This document shows positions 22,070 to 33,573 of a stretch of 64,000 bases of DNA, in pieces (positions within the stretch are counted from its first letter, which is position 1; every line of letters starts with the position of its first letter). This DNA is from Adineta ricciae (Eukaryota > Rotifera > Eurotatoria > Adinetida > Adinetidae). The notes under the pieces are model-generated. The model made no database searches, was not told where the DNA came from, and worked only from the letters and a program-made list of their open reading frames with translations. Both the position numbers and the translations under genes were made by a program. The stretch is taken from contig CAJNOJ010000404.1 of assembly GCA_905250025.1 (NCBI GenBank), positions 16,983 to 80,982 on the forward strand. The letters are read 5' to 3'.

Positions 22070-22570
22070 AAAAAACAAAAAAACGGGCATTTGTAAATTA
22101 CGCGAACAGCTCGAAAGAAACGATGGTCTAAATCTGTTTACACAGGCAGATAGAACTCGATGAGTTGTACTCATGAACATATATGTGAAGCTATCACGAA
22201 AAAATAACGAATTGCAAATAACTTTATACATAAATAAGTCTTATCGTTAAAGTGACTTCATTCGATGTCATTTGATCATAAGGTTTTGTATGAGTTTTCG
22301 TTTTCTTATGCTAATTTCATACTGATCTCTAAACACAAGTGTCGCCATTTCATGTAGAATCAAATTCTGCATCGGATGAATTCATTTCTATCTTGTGTAT
22401 AAAGTTATTCGCAATTGTTCATTTTTTTCCTGCTAGTTTCACATAGATGTTCGTGAATACAATTCATCGAGTTCTGTCTGCCTGTGTAAATAGATTTAAG
22501 TCATCTTTCTGTTCGAAGTGTTCACATTTTGTAGAAATACCTGTCTTGAAAAAGCTGCGCTGATTTTTTT
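22070..22570. repeat. Fold-back (MITE-like) element, second copy
   Basis: Same element as at 2990-3363 and more complete. Arms at about 22080-22215 and 22415-22560 are imperfect reverse complements (CTAAATCTGTTTACACAGGC against CCTGTGTAAATAGATTTAAG). The central about 200 bp is partly absent from the first copy. Non-coding. Confidence 0.75.
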
Positions 22571-24200
22571 ATTTTTTGTGAAAATAACAATATTAAATGT
22601 ATGAATAAAAAAAACAATAAATCATTAGTTTTTATGATTCTAAAAAAGAATAGTTCGTCGGATTCGAAGAAAAATTTTCCAAAATTCTGTTCGAAATTTG
22701 ACTGATACCAATGTGTATAAATAAAAGGAGGCCTATTTAAAAGAAAAAAAATGTGATTATGTTATTAAAAATGCCCATAGACTTCTCTATTTTAAGTGTA
22801 ACATTATGAATATGATACTCTTATATGTAAAAGTGCTTTTATGCAAAACTAATTTATAAACAAACCGTTTCAACTTACGGCACAATGAGTATAAAGTAAA
22901 TATGATGCCAAATAGACGAAAAAGCTATCAATAGCTATTCGGTCTATACTCTTTTTATATGTTTGTGTTATATATGAATACATTGTATAAATTGTATTTG
23001 GACAGTTAAATATAATAAAAGATAGAACTTGAATTAAATTTATTCGAATTAATTGACGATTTTTATTTGATAGTTGTGCAAATCGATGATTTATGATATT
23101 TCTTTCAACAATTTCAATTGGACGAACTATTTGTTGACGTCTATCAATTGCTCGTTTGTAGATAATTCGATATAAAATCAGAGTTACAAATACCATGACT
23201 ATAATTATTGGTATTATTGTTAAACATATATTTGAAATGAGATAAAATGTTGAATAAAATCCATCTGATGATGCAACACAACCATTTGATTCTTGACGAA
23301 AACCAATTGGTGTATTAATATAAAATATAATCCACAATGGTGTAGTAATTAATATTATTTGTTGAGTTCGATGTGGATTACTTAGAAGACGAATTTGAGC
23401 ATTTAACGAAATAATCATCCATCGATCAATTGAAATCAAACATAAATAATAACGAGATAAAAAAATTCCAAGAGTTAAAAAATATATACGAAATTTACAA
23501 AAAAATAATGATGAATGAGTTAAATCAAATCCACTAAATGTTATGATTATTCGAACAAGACAACCAAAACATAAAACAATTAAATGAACAAATGACATAC
23601 TTACAAAATATAATGAACAACCTTTATTTTTCAATTGACTTTTATAAAAAACAATTATATTTGCTATATTACCAAATATACCAAAAACAAACACGGGAAT
23701 TAGACAATATCCATTCATATATCCTGATAATTCTCGAATTTGACTTGCTAATGTCGACATTAATACACGAATATTTTCTTAAAAGATATTTTTAAAGAAA
23801 CTAATCTCTTCCTATGAACTCTATAAGATATTGTCGTTTTTTTAATTAGATTTTTTATTACTACATTCTGTAGCTCCTTGGAGCAGAGCTATCAGGATTC
23901 ATAGCTGTTTTATTCATACAATCATGAGTGGTAATGGAAAGAAAAGTAGTAGTGATGATATGAAAATAGAATAGAAATGAAAGAAATTAAATTTATTTAG
24001 TAACTTTGAAATGTTATTCATGACAGTTCGAAAAGAAAGCATCACGATGTTCATATAGATTGTCACCATGAGATAACATCAATATTCCTAAGCGTGTCGG
24101 ATAAAGAATTTTTATTTAGTTTTAGTAGAATAATTAAGTTGTACTGAAATCCAAATAACATTTATCTATCAATTAAATATGATAGATATTACGTAGTGTG
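22127..24200. repeat. Inverted large repeat, arm 2 (partner 1356-3363)
   Basis: Reverse-complement match to the first arm, including about 430 bp upstream of the GPCR and the element downstream. Beyond about 24200 the two diverge abruptly: arm 1 continues into the transposase unit, arm 2 into unrelated AT-rich sequence. Confidence 0.75.
22640..23760 (-). CDS. Rhodopsin-like G-protein-coupled receptor, intact copy
   Basis: Exon 1 (23760-22879, 294 codons) and exon 2 (22732-22640, 30 codons plus TAG) join in phase 0 across a GTAAGT...AAATAG intron, giving 324 residues. Seven hydrophobic segments follow an NYLT-less short N-terminus: TM1 CLIPVFVFGIFGNIANIIVF, TM2 with LYFVSMSFVHLIVL, TM3 ending SIDRW (variant DRY), Cys in ESNGCVAS of loop 2 as expected for the conserved disulfide, TM6 with FNCPNT, and TM7 across the intron (YTHCA then ASFYLYTLVSVKF). 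The third intracellular loop is basic. Probably a peptide-type receptor of a family expanded in rotifers; ligand unknown. The copy at 1.8 kb is the same gene with a frameshift. Confidence 0.85.
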
Positions 24201-24387
24201 TAAAGATTTCTTTCACAATTTCATAACAATATACTCGTTCTAGAACAATAACAAGATGCAACTGTTTCCTCCAAACAATTAGTTAATAGTTATGTTTCAT
24301 TAGTTTTCTTTCGTCTCAAGATTGGATTTATTTGTTTTTTATATTAACTATCAATTGACGCTGATGTTTCCAATTACATGTTTGGTA

Positions 24388-24850
24388 TTAAGTTTCGTTC
24401 GTTTTCCTTATTTTGTGCAGTTCATTTCTCGTTAAGACAAGATTCAGAAAATATTTCAAAGTGTCCATGATGACGAAAAATATTTTCTTCTCACAATGAG
24501 CATTGGTCCAATCATGTACACATAAACATTCAAATATTTTGTTCGATGTTCCATTACATTGATCTAAATAAATACAATATTAATCATTATTCTTTTCTCA
24601 ATCGTATACTCGAATAAAGGTTTATCATAATTAAAACATATTTGTCTCAAATATTTTGTCAATCATTTTGACACTGTAAACCATCAAACCTCTGTTAACG
24701 TCGACGGGAACAATCGTTCACGGTAGTATTGTCTTTGAAACAGATGTCTTGATTCTGATATGGATTGATCGTGTCACAAGGTCGAGTAGTATTCTTTTAA
24801 TAAAGATCAGTCCAATGGTGACTAGCACTTATTGAAGCAATGAAGTTCAT
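24388..24850 (-). pseudogene. EGF-like exon and Cys-rich remnant
   Basis: On the minus strand, after an acceptor TTATTTAG at about 24564, a frame reads QCNGTSNKIFECLCVHDWTN then AHCEKK, an EGF-like half module (C-x-C...W....C). A hydrophobic stretch and stop follow at 24388. Further upstream (about 24690-24800) a frame reads CDTINPYQNQDICFKDNTTV followed by a Cys, with stops around it. The pieces suggest the tail of an extracellular multidomain protein, perhaps the NHL-type gene next to it. They do not form one gene I can support. Confidence 0.3.
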
Positions 24851-25089
24851 GTTTGATGAGTTCGCTGAAACAATCAAATAGACCGTTAATTGCATGAGTA
24901 TTATTACTCTTCACTACTATAACAACACACTCTTACACGATCACATTTAAAAATCTCAATATGAGTCTAATCACAGTGTCATTCATTAAAGACTGGTAAA
25001 TGGTTATTTTCTCTCCCGAGAAAATCGTTTCGAGAATCGCGCGTTCAATCTTTGTGTAGAAATACGTTTGTTATTGAGTTCTACGTGAC

Positions 25090-25320
25090 TAAATCTCACA
25101 CGATGATCTCATGAATCTGCTAGGAAAATGTTTCCAGCACTGTCGAAACTCAGAGACCACGATACAGCCAATTTATTGGTTGTGGAACCAAATATAATCG
25201 AACAGCCAGCTATCCATCGAAGGTCGTTTGTGCTTGAACTGACAATTCGATCGTTATCAGCATCCATCATATTTAGGACAATCCAAAAGTGGTGAGAGAG
25301 GTACATTATCGCATTAAGCA
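25090..25320 (-). pseudogene. NHL-repeat protein fragment
   Basis: The reverse strand reads MDADNDRIVSSSTNDLRWIA and later LSFDSAGNIFLADS, then TGA, then DHRVRF in the same frame. This is the N-x-R-(I/V)...D.AGN(I/L)(F/Y)(V/L)AD...HR(V/I) rhythm of NHL beta-propeller repeats. The stop inside the final repeat and the absence of further repeats indicate a remnant. Bdelloid genomes carry many such proteins. Confidence 0.5.
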
Positions 25321-25827
25321 GAAGTCTAGAAAATTTTCTTTTCTTTTAATCTCATTAGATAGTTTGCCTCTCTCTAATTTTCTACGCTATTTGGTAAGTT
25401 CTTGCCTTCGAATTAATTCTGTTGGACTTCCATGATGTATTAGTTGACTTTATGGTATACAGAGCCAACTCAATCGATGTTGACTCAAATTTCGATGCTG
25501 CTGATGCTGATCGAGAAGTTTCATTCTTGAAAATCTAAAACTTTTAAATCGTTTACTACGTAGTCATACGCACAGAGTATTTGTTAGTATTCAATCTATG
25601 TACAAACTCTTACAAAAAGAACACAATATTCAGAAGATCTTTGTGAACTAAATATCTTACCCAGGAATTTCTTGGCGGATCTTAGGAATAATCAAGTGGC
25701 TTTTGATGATGATCATCTTTCAATAATGATCCTCTCGCTGGTAGCATTGGCTGTGACAAATTCTTGGAACGACGACAAGCTTTAAATAATACGATTTTCA
25801 TTATGAATAAAGAACTTCTATTGGGAC
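25321..25827. other. Spacer between NHL remnant and truncated urea carboxylase
   Basis: No supported gene. The sequence directly joins the urea carboxylase frame at about 25834 without any N, so the junction is part of a contiguous assembly. Confidence 0.5.
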
Positions 25828-28428
25828 TTATTCATGAAGAATTTTTCCATCGAAATGAATTTGAAGTGAAGAAACGCCAGGAGAAATTTCTTGAATTCCT
25901 TGGATTTTCTCTTTCTCAAGTTGTTCCATAAGGAAATGAATTCGAAATCGATGATGTAAATCTAAATTCATTGATCCATATTCAATGAGAATGTAATGAT
26001 CACCTGCTTGTCGATAAACAACACGTGGTTGTGTTGATGTTTCTTTGAGTTCTTTGAGAATACACTGAAATGATTGTAAAGACGGAGGAGGAGAAGGAGC
26101 AGGGGAAGATAAAGTAGAAATGAAATGATTTTGTTGTTTTTCTAAAGTTAAAGCTTGATCAAATGAAATTGAATAAAATTGAATTTGATCATTTGGTTTT
26201 AATTGACCAATTTTCCAAAGATCTGCTTGAATAATTGTAAATGGACAAACAAAACCACCTAAACTTGGTCCATCTTGAGTTAAAATGACAGGTGAATCAC
26301 CAGTAAAATTGATACTTCCAATAGCATATTGACAATCATGAATATTTGAAGGATGAAGACCTGCATCACCACCTGATTGTCGTGTCCAAATTGGTTTTGG
26401 TCCAATTAAACGAATTCCCAACCGATTCGAATTATGATGAACTTTCCATGTTGATTGAAGAAATTCGTGAATAAATTCCGAAGAAAAGAAATCAGGTGAA
26501 CCATGTGGGCCATGAAGAACAGCAATTGACCATTTTTCTTGCTTTTGTCTATTGGGATAAACAGGAATGAATTCCATGGGCAAATTCAATGGAATTTCAT
26601 TGGAAATCGGTGAATTGAGAAAAAGAAAATCACCTGATTGTAAAATTCGACCAGCAAATCCACCAAATTGCCCAAGAACAAATGTTGATTGACTACCGAG
26701 ATATGAAGGAACATCGAAACCACCTCGAACGGCCAAATATGTTCGACAACCATCGATAAGTTTTCCAAATTCTAAAATTTGTCCTTTTTCAACAAAGATT
26801 TGTTTCCAAAGTGGAATTGATTTGTTATCAAGAGTAATTTTCATCGTTGCACCTGTAATTGCAATTGTTGTTGATTGATGAAAACGAATTTGAGGACCAT
26901 GAAGAGTAATTTCAAGTGCAGAAGTCGTTTCTTTATTTCCAATTAAACGATTTGCAATTCGAAAAGCAAAATGATCCATTGGACCTGATGGAGGAATTCC
27001 CACATTCCAAAATCCAATTCGACCTGGATAATCTTGAATTGTTGTAAATGTTCCACTTTGAAGAATTTCAATTCCTTTTGGTTCATAATGAAATACTTTG
27101 GTTAAAAACTGAAGCGAAAGATTTTGTTCATTAAGAAAGAAATTCGATGAAATTAATTGACGAAGAAAATGTAAATTTGTTTCAATTCCATAAAGATGAA
27201 TTTGTTGAAGAACAAAAGAAAGTTTTTCAATTGTTTCTTGTCGATTTTGTCCATGAACAATAATTTTTGCCAATAACGAATCATAAAATGAACAAATTTC
27301 AATTCCATTACAAATCCACGTATCAATTCGAATATTTTTTGTTGTTTGAGGAAATTTAATTTCATAAATTTTTCCTGTCGAAGGACAAAAATCATTTAAA
27401 GGATTTTCTGAACAAAGTCGAACTTCAATTGCACAACCAATTGGTTTTGGAAAATCTTTTAATTGTTCAATTTGTTCATTAGATGATAATTTGATCATCC
27501 ATTCAACTAAATCAATTCCATAAATCATTTCTGTTATTGGATGTTCAACTTGTAATCGACAATTAACTTCAAGAAAATAAAATTTCTTTGATTTTTCATC
27601 TAAAATGAATTCAACTGTTCCAACTGATCGATATTTCACAAGTGACGCAAGTTGAACAGCTGCATTACTCATTGCACATCGAATTTCATCAGAAAGATTT
27701 GTTGCAGGTGATTCTTCAACTATTTTTTGATTTCTTCTTTGTAAAGAACAATCACGTTCAACAAATGAACGAACAAAACCTTTTCCATCACCAAAGATTT
27801 GAATTTCAATATGTCGACCATGTTCAACATATTTTTCCACATAAAGACCATCATTTTGTAAATATTTTTGTGCTGATCGTTGAACTGTTTCATAAACATT
27901 TTCTAAATCTTTTTCATTCCAACATTGACACATTCCTTTACCACCTGAACCTGCTGTACTTTTTAACATTATAGGATATTCAATACGTAAAGCTTGTCGT
28001 TTTGCATCTTCAATATCATTTAAAAGTTCACTTCGAGGTAAAACTGGAATTTTTGCTTCACAAGCCAATTCATATGAAATGTGTTTTAAACCAAATTGAT
28101 AAATTTGTTCACTTGTTGGTCCAATAAAACAAATTCCTTCTTTTTCACATTGACGAGCAAATTCAGCATTTTCAGATAAAAATCCATAACCAGGAAAGAT
28201 TCCATCGACTTTCTCTTCTTTTGCTATGTCAATTATTAATTGACTTTGTAAATAAATTTCACTTGATGGAAATCCTTTTAATTCAATTGATCGATCAGCG
28301 ACACGAACATGAACAGAATTTCGATCAGCTTCTGAATAAATTGCAACACTTTCAATGCCCATTCGACGTAATGTTCGAGCCACTCGAACGGCTATTTCAC
28401 CACGATTAGCGATCAGAACTGATTTCAT
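25828..28428 (-). pseudogene. Urea carboxylase, 3'-truncated (biotin carboxylase plus part of carboxyltransferase)
   Basis: From ATG at 28428 (MKSVLIANRGEIAVRVARTL) the frame gives about 866 residues. Domains are biotin carboxylase (residues about 1-445; Gly-rich ATP-grasp loop GSGGKGM, EVNCRLQVEHPITE), KipA-like (GIEILQSGTFTTIQDYPGRI, GPPSGPMDHFAF-like; about 470-760), and the start of KipI-like (ILKELKETSTQPRVVYR to SLQIHFDGKILH). The remaining KipI part and the biotin-carrying domain are missing: homology to copy B ends at about 25834 and two codons later the frame stops. The enzyme makes allophanate from urea, ATP and bicarbonate, and needs biotin on the missing domain, so this copy should be inactive alone. 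No introns. Divergent from allophanate hydrolase. Confidence 0.85.
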
Positions 28429-29068
28429 TTGCAAATCTTTCTTTAAAAAGAAAAAAAAACCAAAGAATTTCTTAAATTATTTGACAAATCTTTTCTTTTA
28501 TAAGTGAAGACAGTGTGACATGTCTGTGTGATTTAAACGAATGTTATCTTATCTAAAGTTACATATAAATAGACCAAAAAAAGAATCAGTTATCATCAAA
28601 AGAATGTCACCTGGTCGAAATAAACTCAAATAAATGTCATTTTATTTTAAGAATAAAAGAAATATTTTGAATTTATTTAATCTATCAGAATTTCCTTTTT
28701 ATATTTAAGATAAATATTTTGGACTTTCATCTTAAATCTTTCGTTTCTTTTATCGAACAAAGATCATTTGTGTATAACATGTAAAGAATGTTCATTTTAA
28801 AAGTCCAAATTTCGATTTGAAATCAACTGAATAGTTTTATCTCATACGAATGATCATATTGACACCGCGTGATCATCATTCGATATCGAAAGAATTCTTT
28901 ATTCTCTTTCTTTTTTCTTTCTATTTGATGATAAAAGTACATCATGTTTGTTTATCTATGAAAAGACTTATTATCTTGTAAAAGTACATTTGACATTCAA
29001 ATCTAAAAAGAAATATAAAATATCGTCTCTATTGACTTTAAATTTTATCTACAAGATTCAAATTCTCA
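28429..29068. promoter_or_regulatory. Shared divergent intergenic region between urea carboxylase and allophanate hydrolase
   Basis: About 640 bp, AT-rich, with both genes reading outward. Its partner (49738-50419) aligns over most of its length, including GATCATATTGACACCGCGTG and GTGTATAACATGT stretches that look conserved. Co-regulation of the two enzymes is an inference from the head-to-head layout. No specific operator was identified. Confidence 0.45.
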
Positions 29069-30948
29069 ATGCCAACGATTGGTGAACTTCATGAAGTTTA
29101 TTCGAATAATCCAAATGGTCTTTTGCAGACGATCAATTCAATTTATGATCGAATTGAAAAAGAAGGTTTAAAACCCATTTGGATTTCAATTGTTCCACGA
29201 GAAAAAGTTTTAAAACGAGTTGAAGAATTGTTATCAATTTCTCAAGATGATCGTGATGCTTATCCATTATTTGGAATTCCATTTGCAGTGAAAGATAATA
29301 TTGATGTAATTGATTTGAAGACAACAGCAGCATGTTCATCATTTGCTGATGAAAAAGCAACGAAAAGTGCATTTGTTGTTTGTAAACTTGAAGAAGCAGG
29401 TGCAATTGTAATCGGAAAAACCAATATGGATCAATTTGCAACAGGTTTAGTCGGAATTCGTTCGCCATTTGGAATTTGTTCGAGTGTTTTTCATAAAAAT
29501 TTCATCTCAGGTGGTTCAAGTTCAGGTTCAGCAGTTAGCGTTGGTAATGGTTTAGTAAGTAAAAGAATCAAAGTGAAGAATTGTAAAGAAAAACCCAAGA
29601 TATTTTGAAGGTGACATTTGCATTGGGAACAGATACAGCTGGATCAGGTCGAGTTCCAGCAATGTTCAATAATGTTATTGGAATGAAACCAACACGTGGT
29701 TTATTAAGTTGTTCCGGTGTTGTTCCAGCATGTCGAAGTGTTGATTGTGTTTCAATTTTTGCTGAAACATGTAAAGATGCATCAATAATCTTGTCAGTTG
29801 CTCATGGCTATGATGAAAATGATCCATATTCTCGTCAATTATCATTTTGTTCATCACCATGGATTATTTCATCGAAATTTCGTTGTGGTGTTCCAACAAA
29901 ATCAACTCGTCAATTCTTTGGTGATACAGAAAATGGTGAATTATTTGAAAAAGTAATTAAAACTGTGGAAACTGAATTGAATGGGGAAATCATTGAATTT
30001 GATTTGACTTCATTTGTGAAAGTTGCCAATTTGCTTTATAAAGGACCTTGGGTTGCTGAACGTTATGCTTCTGTTGGTAAATTTATTGATGAACATCAAT
30101 CTGATATTGATCCAACTGTTTTCTCAATTATTTCCAAATCGAAATCTTATTCTGCAGTTGATGTTTTCAATTCGATGTATGAAATTGAAAAATTGAAGAA
30201 AGAAACAAAAGAATTGTGGAAGAATTTTGATGTGATGTTAGTTCCAACTGCACCTCGAACTTTTACAATTGATCAAATTCAACAATCACCAATTGAACTC
30301 AATACTCAACTCGGCTTTTATACAAATTTTGTAAATTTACTTGATTTAACAGCAATTGCATTACCTGCTGGTCTTCGTCAAGATCATTTACCTTTTGGTG
30401 TGACTTTTATTTCTCATTCGTTTACTGATCAAGCACTTCTTCTTCTTGCTGATCGACTTCATCGTTGTCTTTCAACATTTATTGGTTGTTCAACTACACA
30501 TCTTTTATCTAATACACAAAAATTATCAATGAAAGAAAACGATGAACAATGGAATTGTTTTCTCATTGGTGTTGTTGGTGCTCATCTCTCCGATTTACCA
30601 TTGAATTATCAACTCATCGAAAGAAATGCAAGATTTGTTCGCAAATGTCGAACTCATCAAGAATATCGTCTTTATGCACTTTCAAATACGAATCCGTGTA
30701 AGCCGGGATTGATTCGAGTCAATGGAAGTCAAGGATCAGGAATTGAAATCGAAATTTGGGCAATTCCAAATGAATATTTGGCAAGTTTTGTCAATTTAAT
30801 TTCATCACCACTTACGATTGGAAATATTCTTCTTGATGATGGACAATCGGTGAAAGGTTTTCTTGTAGAATCATCTGGTATCGAGACGGCAAAAGATATC
30901 ACTCATTTCGGAGGATGGAAAGCTTATCTTAACGCTTCAGAAGGATAA
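29069..30948 (+). CDS. Allophanate hydrolase (amidase-signature family), copy 1
   Basis: Hydrolyses allophanate to ammonia and CO2, the second step of urea amidolyase. Exon 1 (29069-29554) and exon 2 (29611-30948) join in phase 0 across a 56-bp GTAAGT...TTGAAG intron, giving 607 residues, the usual length for the stand-alone enzyme. The amidase triad is visible with standard spacing: Lys75 in AVKDNID, Ser150 in GGSSSGS, nucleophile Ser174 in GTDTAGSGR. The intron lies between the two Ser. The C-terminal domain (about 450-607; [30 protein letters not shown]) matches the family's accessory domain. Head-to-head with urea carboxylase; in fungi both are one protein. Not a metazoan family, so horizontal acquisition followed by intron gain is likely. 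Confidence 0.9.
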
Positions 30949-31202
30949 TTTTGATTGAATCCGATTCCGCTTTTTTCTTTGATTATGTAATCGATATTTA
31001 TCTTTATCAATAAATTATTTATCAATTAGAAAAAGAAAACATTCTTCTCATCTTAAAATAATTATTCAGTGGATAAGAACATACACAACCTTTGTGTAAC
31101 ATTGGCAACGAGTAGTGTTTTATTCAGTGTGAAAATGTAAGCAGAAACTTTTGTTTTTATTAAAAGAGATTTTTGTATTTTGAAAAAGTCAAAACTTATC
31201 AA

Positions 31203-32241
31203 TCACGCTTTATTTTCTTCATCTTTTTTTCTTCCAACTTCGAGAAGCATATTCGTGATACCATAATTGATAACTTCATCGATATCTTCGTCGTCTTTGA
31301 CAATAATAATTCCAGCATAATCAATTCCACCAATAGGTACTTTCGATCCATTCTTCAAAATGAACGTATCTTTTGTTCTCGGAATGACATGTAAATAATT
31401 CTTTGTCATCACCACATTATACGACGTTTTCAATGGATTGAATTCTTTTCCTTCTTTGAAACTGAACATCTCATCTAAAAGTTGAATAAATTGATTCATC
31501 AGATATTCCGCTAAGTGATCAATTTGTTCCGGCGGACGAATAGAAATGACAAAATGTGCCCAAGGCACTTGACTGATTTGACAAGCCTGAGAATAATTCT
31601 GTTCTTCTTGGAGGAAAAAATCGATTGGTGGATCGTTTTGTAAAACTGGAAAGAATTGAATATGTTTGTGTTTCTGACTTGCACCGGAATCTTCACCACA
31701 ATTGAAAAACACGAGCAATTTTGTTGTTCTATAATTTCGAATGATTTGATAACATAAGGATAGTTCATCAGCTGATAACGGATCGGACTGATTGGCGAAT
31801 TCTTAGGAGAAAAAAAAAATGCAAAAATCGACCCATCAAAGATTCCATCGACATACCATGAGGAGCAACGAGAAATTGATTTTTCGTCGAAGGAAATTTA
31901 TTGAGTACCACAGCATAGGTTGTCTCATTCGATCCATAATTCGGAATGTCACAAACGTGAACACATTTATCGTAAGGAGGAGCAAATGGATCTTTGTCAG
32001 TTTTGTCTACATCTCCTTTCAATGGTTTTTGTTTATGACTAAGAACAGATCGTAGGTGATACTAAATAAGATGAAAGTCGATGTTTTTAAGTAAACTTCG
32101 ACGAAAAAGTTATACCGGACAGCCATCAACTGAATGTTCGATAGTTTTTCCAAGTTCAAGAACGACATCACCTGTTTTCACTGCGTTTTCAAACGTGTCT
32201 GAAACGAGATTATCGATGTTTGTCAACGGATTCGATGCCAT
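31203..32241 (-). CDS. Ap4A phosphorylase / ATP adenylyltransferase, copy 1
   Basis: Three exons on the minus strand: 32241-32116, 32061-31857 and 31801-31203, with GT-AG introns of 54-55 bp. The product is 309 residues, close to the roughly 320 of fungal Apa1/Apa2. It starts MASNPLTNIDNLVSDTFENA. Exon 2 has KDPFAPPYDKCVHVCDIPNY and NKFPSTKNQFLVAPH. Exon 3 has NCGEDSGASQKHKHIQFFPV, the G-A-S-Q-x-H-x-H-x-Q core of the HIT-like family. It cleaves diadenosine tetraphosphate with phosphate to ATP and ADP. The family is typical of fungi, protists and bacteria and unusual in animals; introns show it is a resident eukaryotic gene. Confidence 0.85.
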
Positions 32242-32369
32242 TCTTCTAAAATAATATATAAAATGCGTTCTGTCTTGAATTCTTTTCTATGTTGGTTTCC
32301 TGTTCGATTAGAAAAAAATCCAGTAAACAAAAAGAAAACGAGATGTCGCAACGAGAAAGTCTTTATTAG

Positions 32370-33101
32370 TTAATCTGTTGTATATTCTTCGTATTCATGT
32401 TTAAAACCAAGTAGCTGACCGATCAGAGCACCGATTCTTGTGATGATTTTCATTATTGATAAAGGAAGCGTCGTTAGATAAGTTTCCGCATTGTCAAAAA
32501 GTACGAATATTTGCCAAATAGACACAGATTCATCGCGTATGACGCCGCCGAAATTTTCGAAAAATGCACGTCGAAGTCCATTGTATCGATTTGCTGGTTC
32601 AACACGAATGAGAACAGTCAAATCTTCTTTGTTGTCATTCATCCAAAATGTATGTGGCACACCTGGTTGAATAATAAGAGGCTTTGGACATGTGTGAACA
32701 TCACATGAGATGATTTCATCGCCTAGTTGGTACCCCAACTGACCTTGAAGAAGTGTAAAATATTCGATTTGGCGGAGATGAATATGAAGTGGCGGTGTGC
32801 AAGGTCGGGAGAGAGGAGCGACTTCGAGATCGCCACATAGACCATGAGCATAAAGCGTGTTTTCGAATTCAAAATATGAAGATTCGGACTGTTGAAGAAA
32901 ATGATAAGTTTCTGTGTTATTTTTTAACGAAGTTGAAATATGTGAGAAACCTTTTGTGCGTGTTCGGATGAGCTAAAAATAGAAATAACAATTTTGACAC
33001 ATTCGACTGGAAATCAAATCTACTTGAGATGCCAAAAAGCGATAATAAACAACCCATGCGATAAAACTAACCAAAACAAACGATTTCAACCACCAATGCA
33101 T
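32370..33101 (-). CDS. Membrane-anchored cupin-domain protein, copy 1
   Basis: Exon 1 (33101-33024, 26 codons) encodes a hydrophobic start, MHWWLKSFVLVSFIAWVVYY, then a 51-bp intron and exon 2 (32972-32370). Product 226 residues. The middle has a cupin core: PPLHIHLRQIEYFTLLQGQL, YQLGDEI and IIQPGVPHTFWM, giving the H-x-H...E...H metal-ligand pattern of cupin motifs 1 and 2. A C-terminal hydrophobic helix (LTTLPLSIMKIITRIGALIG) precedes an acidic tail. It sits between Ap4A phosphorylase and the dead monooxygenase. Substrate unknown. Confidence 0.75.
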
Positions 33102-33573
33102 ATTTTCTTATATGTATTGAAGACGAATATGTATAACGATCATCACCGAAACGAACACGTGTGTTAATTTACGCGCGGTCGATCGAAGAAAACAAAAAAT
33201 GTGTCATACAAAAAATAGTATAGTACAGGCAAAATCGAAATATTCAATAAAAGATTGAGATTCTCTCTATGTGAATCGTTTATTAGCATGAGAATTTATA
33301 TCTCGAAATATATTTAGCAGATTATCGCTCTTTTTATGTAATCCGCGTGTTATTGAGTATGAATGTTCATAATTGATACGATAAGCCAATGATATTTTGA
33401 AAGTATATCTCATACGGTTCTCATATGACATACGATTCAATCATTTCCGTGTGGTTCACGACATATTTGGCTTAGTACGGTTATATTTTCTTTGTATATA
33501 GGGCAAAGATATAATATATTGATCTAGAGTGTAGTGGTTGACATATTCAATTAAAAGTGTATAAACAAGTTAC
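33102..33573. other. Intergenic, nothing recognised
   Basis: AT-rich spacer between the cupin gene (reading left) and the monooxygenase remnant (reading right). The partner spacer in the second block is shorter. Confidence 0.5.

Noticed and set aside
27642-27974. Plus-strand ORF rich in His, Gln and Phe (also at 48951-49436)
   Set aside because: Antisense shadow of the urea carboxylase coding sequence.
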